DNA of 64,000 nucleotides from Legionella fallonii LLAP-10 (GTDB lineage: Bacteria > Pseudomonadota > Gammaproteobacteria > Legionellales > Legionellaceae): contig NZ_LN614827.1 in the NCBI RefSeq assembly GCF_000953135.1, positions 2,757,001 to 2,821,000 of the forward strand. Reading direction: 5' to 3'. The position numbers and the translations under genes are program-made. Of the stretch, positions 44,106 to 54,513 are shown one piece after another. Every line of letters starts with the position of its first letter. Position 1 is the stretch's first letter. The notes under the pieces are model-generated. The model had not been told where the DNA came from and did not search any database. It saw nothing but the letters and a program-made list of their open reading frames with translations.

Positions 44106-44522
44106 TTAAGCGAACGCTTCTGCAAACCGTCGCTCTACCCAGCTACTATCTAAATAGTTAAAACAATCCTGCAAAAAATCAGTCAGCTCCTCTTCTTCCA
44201 AGACATGCTCAAAACCTATGCGCTCAACCTCATGGTGCATATATTCACCAAAATAGGTCATAGAAAAACTCAAATAATCCTGAGTATGCAAAATAAAGGT
44301 GTGCCACAGCTCATCTAGTCTGAGCAAAGGACCAAAAAGATAAGTCTTTTTACCTAAACCAGTTCTTTGTTTACTCAGCCATAACCATGCCAGAAGGTCT
44401 GTAAATAGCTCTTGTCCTTCTTGAATAGAAACCTCTGGATGGTGATGACAAAAATGAGATACTACCCTCTCGTTTTTATAACGAAGCAGGGTAGCAAGTT
44501 CAACACTCACCTGCCACAGCAC
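44106..44522 (-). CDS. Conserved protein of unknown function with GRDP-like LDELWH motif (138 aa)
   Basis: Seen: FGPLLRLDELWHTFILHTQDYLSF and YMHHEVER, a pattern (D-E-x-W-H-T-F/H-x-L then Y-x-x-F) shared with glycine-rich-domain-containing (GRDP)-like proteins. Rich in Leu, Phe, Trp, His; no signal. The start is GTG 44522 (MLWQVSVELATLL) or GTG 44510; no clear ribosome site, so the N-terminus is uncertain. Enzyme activity unknown. It lies between dciA and the amidotransferase gene. Confidence 0.65.
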   Translation of the reverse strand: MLWQVSVELATLLRYKNERVVSHFCHHHPEVSIQEGQELFTDLLAWLWLSKQRTGLGKKTYLFGPLLRLDELWHTFILHTQDYLSFSMTYFGEYMHHEVERIGFEHVLEEEELTDFLQDCFNYLDSSWVERRFAEAFA

Positions 44523-44638
44523 GATTGTTTAGTACTGGGCTTTTGGGCTACGTAACGAATTACTCGGCAAATCATTTCATCTTTAGTCATTATTGGTTCA
44601 CCAATTAGTTTATTATGAATGATCAGTCTAACAATTGT

Positions 44639-45478
44639 TTATAAAGGACGCAATTGGATTACTTTGTTTTCGTCTACTAACATCATATGCCCTACAGGAA
44701 TATCTTGCCATCCCTCAGCTAAATCATTAAATCGTTCAGAGGAAACCACTATGTAACTAGGTGGCTCTTCTTTTTTAGGCCATTCATCCTCATTGGAAAA
44801 AACATATCCTTCTAAATAATGGAAGCTAAGATTTTTTTTCTTCCTATCGGTGCAATAACGAGTAGCGACTATTCTACGACCATCAGTCATACAAAGATTG
44901 TAATAAGAAGGTCCTTTTTTACCAAACTCAGTAATGATTTCATCTACCTTATGTAAGGTTTGCTCTAACACATCACCAACAACAGACAGCTGTGTCAAAT
45001 CATGTCCTTTAGCCAGTTGTAGAAATAAAGCAAACAAATGTTCTGAATCGGTCTCACCTTGTATCCAATCATAAATATCATCGTCCAATAAATGGCGTAG
45101 ATGCCTTTTTACCAAAGAAAAATGATTAATATCCCCGTTATGCATGAACATCCAATCCCCATAAATGAAAGGATGACAGTTGTAATTTGTTACGCCACCA
45201 GCACTGGCTGAGCGTACATGAGCAAAAAAGCATGGGGACTGAGTTTTCGCAGTTAGGTGCAATAAATTTCTGTCATTCCATGCCGGTGCAATTGAGGTAA
45301 ATAAAGCAGGAGAGGAGCTAATTTGCGGAATGTACCAACCTAATCCAAAACCATCACCATTCACACGCAAATCAGTTTCTCGCGCATGCAGACTTTGCAT
45401 GACTATAGAGTTTTTAGGAGTGACTAAAATATCCTCTAATAAAGCTGGACGTCCTAAGTAAGCTACTATGCGACACAT
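44639..45478 (-). CDS. Class II glutamine amidotransferase, YafJ-like
   Basis: Ntn-type glutamine amidotransferase. Seen: MCRIVAYLG, with catalytic Cys2 exposed after Met removal; DGFGLGWY, FFAHVRSASAGGVTNYNCHPF, MHNGDIN, and GETDSEHLFALFLQ, the GATase_4/YafJ pattern. Start ATG 45478 is chosen because GGGAG lies 8 bases upstream and it puts Cys at position 2; a longer frame from 45514 is rejected. 280 residues. Acceptor substrate unknown; EgtC-type activity is possible. It begins 21 bases after the M13 peptidase stop, probably one transcript. Confidence 0.85.
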   Translation of the reverse strand: MCRIVAYLGRPALLEDILVTPKNSIVMQSLHARETDLRVNGDGFGLGWYIPQISSSPALFTSIAPAWNDRNLLHLTAKTQSPCFFAHVRSASAGGVTNYNCHPFIYGDWMFMHNGDINHFSLVKRHLRHLLDDDIYDWIQGETDSEHLFALFLQLAKGHDLTQLSVVGDVLEQTLHKVDEIITEFGKKGPSYYNLCMTDGRRIVATRYCTDRKKKNLSFHYLEGYVFSNEDEWPKKEEPPSYIVVSSERFNDLAEGWQDIPVGHMMLVDENKVIQLRPL

Positions 45479-45498
45479 AATCTTAACTCCCTTAGTGT

Positions 45499-47532
45499 TT
45501 ACCAGATAACACACCTATTCTCATTTATCATAGGACTATGATCAGCAATGTTAAATGCCTGTTGAAACTGCGGCATATTAGCCAAACTTCCGTTCACTCT
45601 ATATTGAGCCGGTGGATGAGGATCAGTCGTTACCTGATTGCGGATTTGTTGCGGTCTAATATTCATTGCCCAGACATGAGCTGTTCCTAGAAAGAATTGC
45701 TGATCAGGTGTAAGCCCATTAATAGTCTTAGCGCTTTTATACTCCTTGGACCTATGAAAAGCTTTATAGGCCAATGTAATCCCTCCCAAGTCAGCAGTAG
45801 CTTCACCTACTACTAATTTTCCTTGGACATGCATATCTCCATCGACAACATATTTGGAAAACTGATCAACAATACATTGGGTCGCTTTATTAAATTTTGC
45901 TAAATCACTAGGTGTCCACCAATCTTTTAAATTACCATGGCCATCAAATTTAGCACCTTGGTCATCAAAACCATGGGTCATTTCATGCCCCATAACAAAA
46001 CCAATAGATCCGTAATTTATAGCTGCAGGTGCATTAGGATCAAAAAATGGTGGAAATAATATTCCTGCAGGAATATTCAAATTATTCATTGAAGGATCAT
46101 AATAGGCATTAATCGTCTGTGGTGTCATTCCCCATTCGCTACGATCTATGGGCTTACCTATTTTATTCAGATCTCGATTTATTAAAAATTGATTCGCTCT
46201 CATCACATTTAATACGTAGGGACCTCTATCAATTTTTAAGCTGGAATAATCCCACCACTTCGAAGGATAACCTACTCTCTCTTCCATTAAATCTAATTTT
46301 TTTAAGGCAGCCTGACGAGTTGCTGGCGTCATCCAACTTAAAGTATTGATATCATCTCGTAGTTCAGCTCGAATGTTTTTCAACATTTCTAAGACAGTTT
46401 GTTTTGACTCAGGAGAAAAATATTTATCTACATACATTTTCCCAATGGCAAAACCTAGGGCTGCACTTTCCACATGTACTACTCGTTTCCAGCGCGGCAA
46501 TATTTTTTCTGCACCACTTAAAACAGTTACCATCTTAAAATTCTGATCGACAAAGGGTTGAGATAGGTAGGGAGCGTAACTATCTAATAAATGCCAACGT
46601 AAATAAATTTTCCAATCCTCAATAGAAATCGTTTTTAACAACTCATTTACCGCCTTGAAAAACTCTGGCATCGCTAGATTAATTTGTTCATTATTCTCTT
46701 GCTTAAGGGCTTTAAAATAGTGTAACCAGGAGAAATTAGGAGTCGCTTTCTCCAGCGCCGCGATAGTCGTCATATGGTACACTGCCTGCGGGTCACGCTG
46801 ATCTACCTGTGACATGGATGCAATAGCTAATTTAGTTTCTATATCCATTATTGTTTTAGCTTCATTTGCTGCTTTCTCTGGCTTATCGCCTAACAACTCC
46901 AGCATTTTAGCTACATGATTGACATAAGCTTCACGAATTTTTTTGAATTTGGCATCATCTTTTAAATAATAATCTCTATCGGGTAGAGTTAAACCGGATT
47001 GAGTCAAAGCACCAATCATCAAATTACTGTCTTTATAATCTTGCATGCTGCCAAAACCAAACAAGGCATCTACACCAATTTGATGTAAATGAATTAGCTC
47101 TTGTTGTAAATCAGTTAAAGAATGAATCTCTTCTATAGCTGCAAATTCAGGATTTAACGGGCTAACACCTAATTTATTAATATTGGCTTCATCCATGCCA
47201 CTATAATAAAAATCCCCTACTTTTTGCTCTATACTCCCAGTCTTAACATGAGTGTTTTTAGACGCTTTTATAAGCATCTGATGGATTCGGTCAATCACCT
47301 TCTCATTCAAAATATTAAACGTGCCCCAGGAAGCATATTCTGGAGGGATAGGATTATTTTTTTGCCAATTCCCATTAGCATAGCGATAAAAGTCTTGGGC
47401 AGGTGATACACTGGTATCAAGCCAATCCATATGTAATGCATCACTGGATTGAGTATTTTTAACATCTGAACTTGCAAACCCCAGTGAAGAACAAAGCAAG
47501 CTAAGAGTAAATAAACTTTTAGTAAACTTCAT
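45499..47532 (-). CDS. M13-family zinc metallopeptidase (PepO/neprilysin-like), exported
   Basis: Seen: signal peptide (KFTKSLFTLSLLCSSLGFAS), N-terminal M13 domain (FYRYANGNWQKNNPIPPEYASWGTF), zinc motif VMGHEMTHGFDDQGAKFD (H-E-x-x-H), third ligand E in VGEATADLGGI, and the C-terminal CxxW (CVIW) that ends neprilysins. The length of 677 is normal. Cleaves short peptides, likely in the periplasm or outside the cell. Next gene, the YafJ-like amidotransferase, follows on the same strand. Confidence 0.93.
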   Translation of the reverse strand: MKFTKSLFTLSLLCSSLGFASSDVKNTQSSDALHMDWLDTSVSPAQDFYRYANGNWQKNNPIPPEYASWGTFNILNEKVIDRIHQMLIKASKNTHVKTGSIEQKVGDFYYSGMDEANINKLGVSPLNPEFAAIEEIHSLTDLQQELIHLHQIGVDALFGFGSMQDYKDSNLMIGALTQSGLTLPDRDYYLKDDAKFKKIREAYVNHVAKMLELLGDKPEKAANEAKTIMDIETKLAIASMSQVDQRDPQAVYHMTTIAALEKATPNFSWLHYFKALKQENNEQINLAMPEFFKAVNELLKTISIEDWKIYLRWHLLDSYAPYLSQPFVDQNFKMVTVLSGAEKILPRWKRVVHVESAALGFAIGKMYVDKYFSPESKQTVLEMLKNIRAELRDDINTLSWMTPATRQAALKKLDLMEERVGYPSKWWDYSSLKIDRGPYVLNVMRANQFLINRDLNKIGKPIDRSEWGMTPQTINAYYDPSMNNLNIPAGILFPPFFDPNAPAAINYGSIGFVMGHEMTHGFDDQGAKFDGHGNLKDWWTPSDLAKFNKATQCIVDQFSKYVVDGDMHVQGKLVVGEATADLGGITLAYKAFHRSKEYKSAKTINGLTPDQQFFLGTAHVWAMNIRPQQIRNQVTTDPHPPAQYRVNGSLANMPQFQQAFNIADHSPMINENRCVIW

Positions 47533-47981
47533 CGTGCTACTCTCCTTTTAGCGAGATATCAAATAGCCATAGGTTATATCTTTCATCCAGAGCACAGCGA
47601 AGGAACTCATACAAAGCATATTGAGGAGATCCTTAGTCGCAAGCTACTCTGGATGACAACGGTGTTCTTTATTTAATAGCAGCAAGAGATAAGATTAACC
47701 TCTTTTACTTCTTAACCTGACGCTATAGTACAGGCCAAGGACCTAACCTGCTTTACAAAAGCTTAGGTTAATGCAGTTAACTGAACCATTAATGGGCCAA
47801 TTCAAGGAAGTGTAGTCGGATTAAGCGATGTCGTAATCAGGGATTGAAGCTACATTTCTCTATTACGCTGCGCTAATACGGGCTACGTTAAAAGCTTAAG
47901 TTGACACCATTATCTGAACTATTACGTTTACAGCAATAAAATAAGGAGTATTATTCAAATTAAGTAGGCATTTAAGATCTA
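47533..47981. other. 449-bp gap with two repeat copies
   Basis: 47581-47662 carries a TTTCATCCAGAGCACAGCGAAGGA...CTCTGGATGAC palindromic repeat, also partly at 61119-61206; 47757-47925 carries the TTAACTGAACCATTAATGGG ... GGCTACGTTAAAAGCTTAAG family. No gene recognised. Confidence 0.6.
47757..47925. repeat. Dispersed repeat copy between the M13 gene and lpxC
   Basis: Flanks AAAAGCTTAGGTTAATGC and TTAAAAGCTTAAGTTGACACC are inverted-like; the centre TGTAGTCGGATTAAG...GCTAATACGGGCTAC matches the 35914 element core. Confidence 0.55.
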
Positions 47982-48896
47982 TCATGCCTCAACAGGATAA
48001 AATTCAGGTTGTCTTACTGGAAGATAATTCTCTGCATCGAAATAGGTGTATTCCCAAGCATCTTGTCTTACCATTAATTCCCGTAATAACCTATTATTTA
48101 GTTCGTGACCTGATTTATAACCTTCGAATGCTCCAATGAGGCTAGAGCCTAATAGATAGAGATCTCCGATTGCATCCAAAACCTTGTGTGTCACAAATTC
48201 TGACTCAAAACGCAAACCATCTTCATTAAGCACTCGATAATCATCAACCACTATAGCATTATCTAGACTGCCGCCTTTAGCTAAATCAAACTCTCTTAAT
48301 TTCTCATAATCAGAAAGAAAACCAAAAGTCCTAGCACGACACACCTCTTTCACATAAGAAGTTCCAGAAAAATCAAAACTCACTGTCTGTGGTTTGTCAT
48401 TAAATACTGGATGATCAAAATCTATAGTAAAAGAAATTTTATATCCATTATGCGGTTTAAATTGTACGTATTTGCCATTGTCTTCAACACGAATGGGCTT
48501 CAAAATTCTAATGTATTTTTTAGCTGCGGGTTGCTCTTTAATACCGGCTGATTGAATAAGAAATACGAAGGGAGCAGCGCTACCATCCATAATAGGTAGT
48601 TCTGGCGCATTAACATCAATATAGGCGTTATCTATACCTAAGCCTGCTAAAGCAGATAAAAGATGTTCCACTGTGGCTATTTTAACGGTTCCATGGTGCA
48701 AAGTAGTACATAACATGGTATCACCAACATACTCATAGGATGCTGGAATTTCGACTACGGGTGATAGATCTACTCGTCTAAAAACGATACCTGTGTTTAC
48801 AGGAGCGGGTCTTAATGTTAAAAGCACTTTCTCACCGGAATGCAATCCAACACCAGTAGCTTGGATCACCTTTTTAGGAGTTCTTTGTCTTATCAT
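47982..48896 (-). CDS. lpxC: UDP-3-O-acyl-N-acetylglucosamine deacetylase LpxC
   Basis: Committed step of lipid A synthesis; zinc enzyme. Seen: [40 protein letters not shown] (zinc ligand H78), [14 protein letters not shown] and [13 protein letters not shown] (remaining ligands and catalytic His). Length 304 is standard. Last gene of the dcw cluster on this strand; separated from ftsZ by 286 bases with a terminator, so it has its own promoter. Confidence 0.97.
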   Translation of the reverse strand: MIRQRTPKKVIQATGVGLHSGEKVLLTLRPAPVNTGIVFRRVDLSPVVEIPASYEYVGDTMLCTTLHHGTVKIATVEHLLSALAGLGIDNAYIDVNAPELPIMDGSAAPFVFLIQSAGIKEQPAAKKYIRILKPIRVEDNGKYVQFKPHNGYKISFTIDFDHPVFNDKPQTVSFDFSGTSYVKEVCRARTFGFLSDYEKLREFDLAKGGSLDNAIVVDDYRVLNEDGLRFESEFVTHKVLDAIGDLYLLGSSLIGAFEGYKSGHELNNRLLRELMVRQDAWEYTYFDAENYLPVRQPEFYPVEA

Positions 48897-49121
48897 TCAG
48901 TGCTCACCCTTTTGTATTTATTTTGCGCGCAAAAACCGTATAATCTTAACAACAATTTATTGATTAGTCTAATTTTTTTATTGTGTTCCATTATTTTAAT
49001 AATTTATTAGGATCGGTTAACGATTGATATCTTATTACCATTTTATTCTTGATCTGAACACCGAGCCTCTCTCTTGTTGGGCCAAGAGCCTTACTACAAT
49101 GGTACAAATCTTTGATATTCC

Positions 49122-49172
49122 CCAGAAAAAGTATTAGTGCCACGTCTAAATTTTTAGCTAGGCGGCACTAAT
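49122..49172 (-). terminator. Rho-independent terminator after ftsZ
   Basis: On the minus strand TTAGTGCC pairs with GGCACTAA (with an inner CTAg...tTAG pairing), followed by ACTTTTTCTGG. It lies right after the ftsZ stop at 49183. Confidence 0.8.
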
Positions 49173-49182
49173 ATCAACTCGT

Positions 49183-50388
49183 TTATTGAGTTTCTTCTTG
49201 ACGGCGTAAGAAAGCAGGAATATCCAGGTAATCCACATCAGGAACACCCTCATTACCTTGCCTTGTGGTATTTACTGTCGCAGTAGAGGTTGATTGCACT
49301 TGTTTACGAATTACCGCTGGTTTATCTAATTGGTGATAATCCAAAGAACCATCACTTCTCATTGACTCAACCAAACGAGCTCTTTGATGTTGTTGCTGTG
49401 GCTGCTGTTGCTGATGACGCTGTCTAGTATCACCCAACCCAGTCACAATTACGGTGACACGCATTTCTTCGCTCATTTCTGGATCAATTACCGTACCAAC
49501 AACTACAGTCGCATCATCAGAAATAAACTCTTTAACTACATCGCCCACTTCTTCAAACTCACCTATGGACATATCAAGGCCCGCCGTAATATTTACTAAT
49601 ATTCCTCGAGCTCCTGAAAAATTGACATCTTCTAGTAAAGGAGAAGCGATGGCGGCTTCAGCTGCTTGACGCGCTCTTTGTTCGCCAACAGCGCTACCAG
49701 TTCCCATCATAGCCATACCCATTTCAGACATCACAGTCCGTACGTCAGCAAAGTCTACGTTAATTAAGCCAGGGCGTGTAATTAAGTCAGATATACCTTT
49801 TACAGCACCAAGCAATACATTATTTGCCGCTTTAAATGCATTAAGTAAGCTAATATTTTTTCCCAAAACACTTAATAGCTTATTATTAGGGATAGTAATC
49901 AATGAGTCGACGTGTTCTGCTAGACGGCGAATACCTTCATCAGCTGCCATAGCTCGTTGCTTACCTTCAAAGGAAAACGGTTTGGTTACTATAGCAACAG
50001 TTAATATACCTAACTCTTTTGCTATTTCTGCAAAAACAGGGGCAGCGCCAGTGCCTGTACCACCGCCCATTCCAGCAGTAATAAAGACCATGTCTGCACC
50101 ACTTAAGATTTCTTTGATATGCTCTCTGTCTTCTTCAGCAGCTTCACGACCAATTTGAGGGTTCGCACCAGCGCCTAAGCCTTTCGTTAGCTCATCACCC
50201 AATTGAATATGTATTTTAGCGTTAGAGGCTCGTAATGCTTGCGCATCAGTATTGGCACAAATAAATTCAACGCCATCAATATTTTCAGCAACCATATGTT
50301 CAACAGCATTTCCTCCACCGCCGCCAACACCAACTACTTTGATCACGGCGTTATTACCTTGCTGGCTGCTTTCCATTAATTCAAACAT
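49183..50388 (-). CDS. ftsZ: Cell division protein FtsZ
   Basis: Tubulin-like GTPase forming the Z ring. Seen: [15 protein letters not shown], the tubulin signature [11 protein letters not shown] (107-117), RLPxx-type NxDxAD region [14 protein letters not shown], and the C-terminal peptide [14 protein letters not shown] that binds FtsA and ZipA. A Gln/His-rich linker ([16 protein letters not shown]) precedes it. Length 401. Terminated by a strong hairpin at 49122-49172. Follows ftsA by 132 bases. Confidence 0.98.
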   Translation of the reverse strand: MFELMESSQQGNNAVIKVVGVGGGGGNAVEHMVAENIDGVEFICANTDAQALRASNAKIHIQLGDELTKGLGAGANPQIGREAAEEDREHIKEILSGADMVFITAGMGGGTGTGAAPVFAEIAKELGILTVAIVTKPFSFEGKQRAMAADEGIRRLAEHVDSLITIPNNKLLSVLGKNISLLNAFKAANNVLLGAVKGISDLITRPGLINVDFADVRTVMSEMGMAMMGTGSAVGEQRARQAAEAAIASPLLEDVNFSGARGILVNITAGLDMSIGEFEEVGDVVKEFISDDATVVVGTVIDPEMSEEMRVTVIVTGLGDTRQRHQQQQPQQQHQRARLVESMRSDGSLDYHQLDKPAVIRKQVQSTSTATVNTTRQGNEGVPDVDYLDIPAFLRRQEETQ

Positions 50389-50520
50389 ACCCCTGTCTCC
50401 CCTAGTGTACTGCTTTTTCTTTGCTTAATTCGTTTTTGTTGCATTATCATGCAACCCCAGATCTTATACTCATAATCTGTGAGTATATTTCAAACGTTTG
50501 GTAAAAATATAGCTAATTCG

Positions 50521-51762
50521 CTAAAAATTTCCCTGAAACCATTCCTTCATTCGCAGCCAAATATTTTTGCTATTATCGCTCGTTGTTGGCGCATTATAGC
50601 TTCCTTCATATTGCTGTTGAAAGCCCTGAAGTAGCAAACCAACGCCTGTGGCAAAAGAAGGATTTTCAGTAGCTTCGGCTAATCCTGATACATGGTGAGC
50701 ACATCCCTTACGTACAGGCATCTCGAAACAAAGTTCTGCAAGTTCTATAGCGCCACGTATGTTTGCGGCTCCTCCGGTCAAAACAATGCCTGCAGCCATT
50801 CGATCTTCAAATCCGCTACGGCGTAATTCATTACGTACCAGTGAAAATAACTCTTCATAACGAGCAGAAACTACATCAGATAACGCTTTAGCAGAGATTT
50901 TTCTTCCTGGTCTATCATTCACGCTGGCAACTTCCAACATCTGACTCGCATTAGCCAGCTCAGGTAAAGCATAGGCATGAGTCACTTTAATTGACTCGGC
51001 TGCTTTTGTTGGAGTACGTAATGCCATAGCAATATCATTGGTCACTTGATCGCCAGCTATGGGAATCACTGCAGTGTGCTGTATTGCTCCTTCAGAAAAT
51101 ATAGCTACGTCCGTTGTTCCACCGCCAATATCAATCAAGCAAACGCCTAGATCTTTCTCATCTTCTGTAAGTACTGCATGACTTGAAGCCAATTGTTCAA
51201 GAATGACGTCATTAACTTCTAGTCCACAACGGCGAACACATTTAATAATATTTTGTGCCGCGCTGACGGAACCTGTCACTATGTGTACCCGTGACTCTAA
51301 TCTTACTCCTGCCATGCCAACAGGCTCGCGAATACTTCCCTGATGGTCAATAATAAACTCTTGAGGTAGAACATGAATAATTTTTTGATCCGCGGGTATT
51401 GCCACTGCTTTAGCAGCATCAATAACGCGCTCTATATCCGCTTGGGATACTTCTTTATCGCGAATAGCAACAATGCCGTGTGAATTTAAACTACGTATAT
51501 GGCTACCGGCTATTCCAGCATAAACTGTTCTTACCTCACAGCCGGCCATAAGTTCTGCCTCTTGCACTGCTCGTTGGATAGAGTTCACTGTGGCTTCTAT
51601 GTCAACAACAACCCCTCGCTTTAACCCACGTGAGGGATGACGGCCAATGCCAATGATTTCTATAGCCCCATCGGTGGTCACTTCACCAATTAAAGCTATA
51701 ATTTTTGAAGTGCCGATATCTAACCCTGTAATAATATTTTTTTCTATTTTTTTAGCCATCAT
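50521..51762 (-). CDS. ftsA: Cell division protein FtsA
   Basis: Actin-like ATPase that anchors FtsZ to the membrane. Seen: ITGLDIGTSKIIALIGEV, IDIGGGTTDVAIFSEG, and IVLTGGAANIRGAIELA (ATP-fold motifs), and a C-terminal amphipathic end (IWLRMKEWFQGNF) for membrane attachment. The start is ATG 51762 or 51759, overlapping the ftsQ TGA; an upstream GTG at 51783 is less likely. Length ~413. Conserved ddl-ftsQ-ftsA-ftsZ order. Confidence 0.97.
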   Translation of the reverse strand: MMAKKIEKNIITGLDIGTSKIIALIGEVTTDGAIEIIGIGRHPSRGLKRGVVVDIEATVNSIQRAVQEAELMAGCEVRTVYAGIAGSHIRSLNSHGIVAIRDKEVSQADIERVIDAAKAVAIPADQKIIHVLPQEFIIDHQGSIREPVGMAGVRLESRVHIVTGSVSAAQNIIKCVRRCGLEVNDVILEQLASSHAVLTEDEKDLGVCLIDIGGGTTDVAIFSEGAIQHTAVIPIAGDQVTNDIAMALRTPTKAAESIKVTHAYALPELANASQMLEVASVNDRPGRKISAKALSDVVSARYEELFSLVRNELRRSGFEDRMAAGIVLTGGAANIRGAIELAELCFEMPVRKGCAHHVSGLAEATENPSFATGVGLLLQGFQQQYEGSYNAPTTSDNSKNIWLRMKEWFQGNF

Positions 51763-52529
51763 CGTCCCACTTGTTGTTTCCACTGCACTGCCATTCCGCG
51801 CGGATATCGTAGATCCACACTAGCCAACTGATCTGCTTTTTCAGCAAATACTGCAGGATATGCTTTACAAAAACGCTCTAATCGCGCTTCTAACTCTTTC
51901 TTTCCTAAGTAAATTTTTATATCATTACCCAGAATTAATACCCAAGCCTGGTTATCTCTTAAATACAATCCAGAAGATTTTAATCCATACGCTGATAATA
52001 TCTTACTCAATTTTTCGTAAACTTGTAAGACTTCTAACTGTTGAGATGCAGGACCTTTTAATCGTGGTACATTCAAATCAGCAGGAACTGTTCCTTGATT
52101 AAACAAACGCCCATCTTCTGTCATTAGAGAATCATCCCAAATTGCTACAGGAACCTTTTCTACAAGTTTAATTTTTAATGTATCTGGCCAAACGCGCTCG
52201 ACGTAAGCTGTATCAATCCACATCAAGCTATTTAATTCATTTTGTAATTGAGTAACTGGCAGAGCAAAAAAACTAGAATTGACGTATTTAGTTAAAACAG
52301 TTTCCAATTCTTTATGAGTTAAATGTTGATAACTTGCAGCCACTTTAATTGTTGTAATTGGAAATCGTTCAGCGTCTGAAACATACAAATAGCCTAAGCG
52401 CCCTGCTAGCACTATGGCGCTCATAATTAATAACAACAGCAGTCCATTGTATCGCAAACTGCTGTTATTTTTTTTTGCTTTTCTGATACGTTCGTTCACA
52501 GATAATCGGTCACTAGTTGTTGACGACAT
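51759..52529 (-). CDS. ftsQ: Cell division protein FtsQ
   Basis: Bitopic membrane protein linking early and late divisome proteins. Seen: a short cytoplasmic part, one membrane helix ([24 protein letters not shown]), the POTRA domain ([50 protein letters not shown]), and the FtsQ beta domain. Length 256. It overlaps ddl by 34 bases and ftsA by 1-4 bases, showing strong coupling. Confidence 0.95.
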   Translation of the reverse strand: MSSTTSDRLSVNERIRKAKKNNSSLRYNGLLLLLIMSAIVLAGRLGYLYVSDAERFPITTIKVAASYQHLTHKELETVLTKYVNSSFFALPVTQLQNELNSLMWIDTAYVERVWPDTLKIKLVEKVPVAIWDDSLMTEDGRLFNQGTVPADLNVPRLKGPASQQLEVLQVYEKLSKILSAYGLKSSGLYLRDNQAWVLILGNDIKIYLGKKELEARLERFCKAYPAVFAEKADQLASVDLRYPRGMAVQWKQQVGR

Positions 52530-53590
52530 TGATGATGAGTTTTAGCGATTTCGATGAGCTCATCAAGTAAATCAGGATAAGCCAAGCCAGTCGCTTGCCA
52601 TAATTTGGGATACATGCTAATTGATGTAAAGCCAGGCAAGGTATTAAGTTCATTAAAATAAATCTCTTCTGTCTCATCATTAACAAAGAAATCTACTCTA
52701 GCCATTCCTTTACATTTTAAGCGTGTAAAAATATCAGCTGAGGCATGTTTTAAACGCTCATTAAGTTGCTCACTAAGAGCAGCAGGAATAATTAAATCAG
52801 TTTGTCCACTTTCCAAATATTTAGCGGTATAAGAATAGAAACCGTCTGGATGATTCACATGAATTTCACCCACGTTTGATACCCTTGGAGCTGCTGAAGG
52901 GATTCTATTTTCTAATACGGCCAGCTCTATCTCACGACCTTGAATAAATTCTTCAACTAAAATCTCTTCATCATAACGTAAGGCGTCATTCACCGCGGCG
53001 ATTAGTTCAGCGCTATTTTTTGCCTTATGTATACCTACACTAGAACCTAAAGAACAGGGTTTAACAAACAAGGGCCATCCAAACTCAGCAGCGACCTCAG
53101 TGCAAAACTGTTGTCGCTCATTAGCATTAGAATACCAAGACAGTACTTTGTATCGTGCTGATTTTAGCCCATTAATGCAGGCTATTCTTCTTGCCATATC
53201 CTTATCCATGCTTATGGCTGAAGGTAAAACATCACAACCCACATAAGCGACATTAGCCAATTCTAGCATTCCTTGTAAGCAACCATCTTCATATAGAGGT
53301 CCATGCACTACAGGAAAAACAACGTCCGCATCAACCGATAAACGGCCATTTATAAGTAAATTGTCTAGAGGTTTGGAATGTTCTGTTTCGACAGGCAGTT
53401 GGTCTCTGTGAGAAAGCAAGTCCTGATAATTATGCAGATGGAATTGCCCTTTTTTATCCATGGCAATTGGAATAATATTGTATTTGCTAGCATCTAAATA
53501 AGCCAACACCGATGCAGCCGAAATTAATGAAATTTCATGCTCGCCTGATTTTCCACCGTAAAGCAAAACAAGGTTGATAAGCTTAGACAT
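52496..53590 (-). CDS. ddl: D-alanine--D-alanine ligase
   Basis: ATP-grasp ligase making D-Ala-D-Ala. Seen: [21 protein letters not shown] at the N-terminus, [20 protein letters not shown] (ATP loop), [20 protein letters not shown], and [35 protein letters not shown] at the C-terminus. The length of 364 resembles Ddl A-type rather than the ~306-residue DdlB. Start at 53590 abuts the murB stop. Confidence 0.95.
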   Translation of the reverse strand: MSKLINLVLLYGGKSGEHEISLISAASVLAYLDASKYNIIPIAMDKKGQFHLHNYQDLLSHRDQLPVETEHSKPLDNLLINGRLSVDADVVFPVVHGPLYEDGCLQGMLELANVAYVGCDVLPSAISMDKDMARRIACINGLKSARYKVLSWYSNANERQQFCTEVAAEFGWPLFVKPCSLGSSVGIHKAKNSAELIAAVNDALRYDEEILVEEFIQGREIELAVLENRIPSAAPRVSNVGEIHVNHPDGFYSYTAKYLESGQTDLIIPAALSEQLNERLKHASADIFTRLKCKGMARVDFFVNDETEEIYFNELNTLPGFTSISMYPKLWQATGLAYPDLLDELIEIAKTHHQCRQQLVTDYL

Positions 53591-54513
53591 TAACAGTCTC
53601 CAATAATATGTACTTCGTGGATCAACTCAATAGCTGTTTGCTCACGAACTTTAGTTTGCACTAAATGAATTAGTGCTTCAATATCAGCAGCAGTTGCCTC
53701 GCCCTGGTGGTTAATAATAAAATTAGCATGTTTCTGCGATACTAGAGCCCCACCTATACTAGCCCCTTTCAAACCACAAGACTCAATAAGGCGAGCGGCA
53801 AAATTACCAGGGGGATTTCTAAACACAGAACCACAATTATATTCATTAGTGGGTTGAGTGTTTGTTCGATGAGCTAACAATTCTTTTATAACCTGTAAAG
53901 AGGTTTCTTTATCGCCAGTAGGTAACTTTATCGTTGCAGATATGAACCATTCTTCTCCTAAACCAGCAACGTGTCGGTACCCTACTTCAAATTCTTCTGG
54001 TTTTCTAACTCTGATTTCACCTTGCCGATTAATGGTCTGAACTTCTACTACCGATTGCCATGTTTCTCCACCATGACAACCGGCATTCATTCGTAATGCA
54101 CCGCCCATAGTGCCGGGAATTCCCGCCCAAAACTCGCCCCCAGAAAAATTATTCCGCGCAGCAAAACGAGCCATACTGGCACAAGATACTCCAGCCTCTA
54201 CTCTAATGCTTTGCCCCGGTAAAAGAGTCATTTCTTTCAAACATCCCTGGGTCAGAATTACAGTCCCCGAGAATCCCTTATCACGAATTAGAGAATTAGA
54301 TCCTAGACCCAACCACAGCAATGGTTCATTTTCAGGGAGTTGGCGCAAAAAAAAGGCTAAATCAGCAACACTAGTCGGTTTATAAAGCCGCGTGGCAGGT
54401 CCTCCCACGCGCCAAGTAGTGTAATCACCTAAGGGTTCATTTAAAAGCAAAGTCCCTTGATATTGTGTTACAAGCTCGCAATCCTTCTCAGTTATGGACA
54501 TATTGATTCTCAC
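53590..54513 (-). CDS. murB: UDP-N-acetylenolpyruvoylglucosamine reductase MurB
   Basis: FAD enzyme making UDP-MurNAc. Seen: [58 protein letters not shown], and [26 protein letters not shown], which is the type II (shorter) MurB pattern, with the active Ser in GSVFRNP. 307 residues from GTG 54513, which overlaps the murC TGA by 4 bases; ATG 54501 is the alternative. Confidence 0.95.
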   Translation of the reverse strand: MRINMSITEKDCELVTQYQGTLLLNEPLGDYTTWRVGGPATRLYKPTSVADLAFFLRQLPENEPLLWLGLGSNSLIRDKGFSGTVILTQGCLKEMTLLPGQSIRVEAGVSCASMARFAARNNFSGGEFWAGIPGTMGGALRMNAGCHGGETWQSVVEVQTINRQGEIRVRKPEEFEVGYRHVAGLGEEWFISATIKLPTGDKETSLQVIKELLAHRTNTQPTNEYNCGSVFRNPPGNFAARLIESCGLKGASIGGALVSQKHANFIINHQGEATAADIEALIHLVQTKVREQTAIELIHEVHIIGDC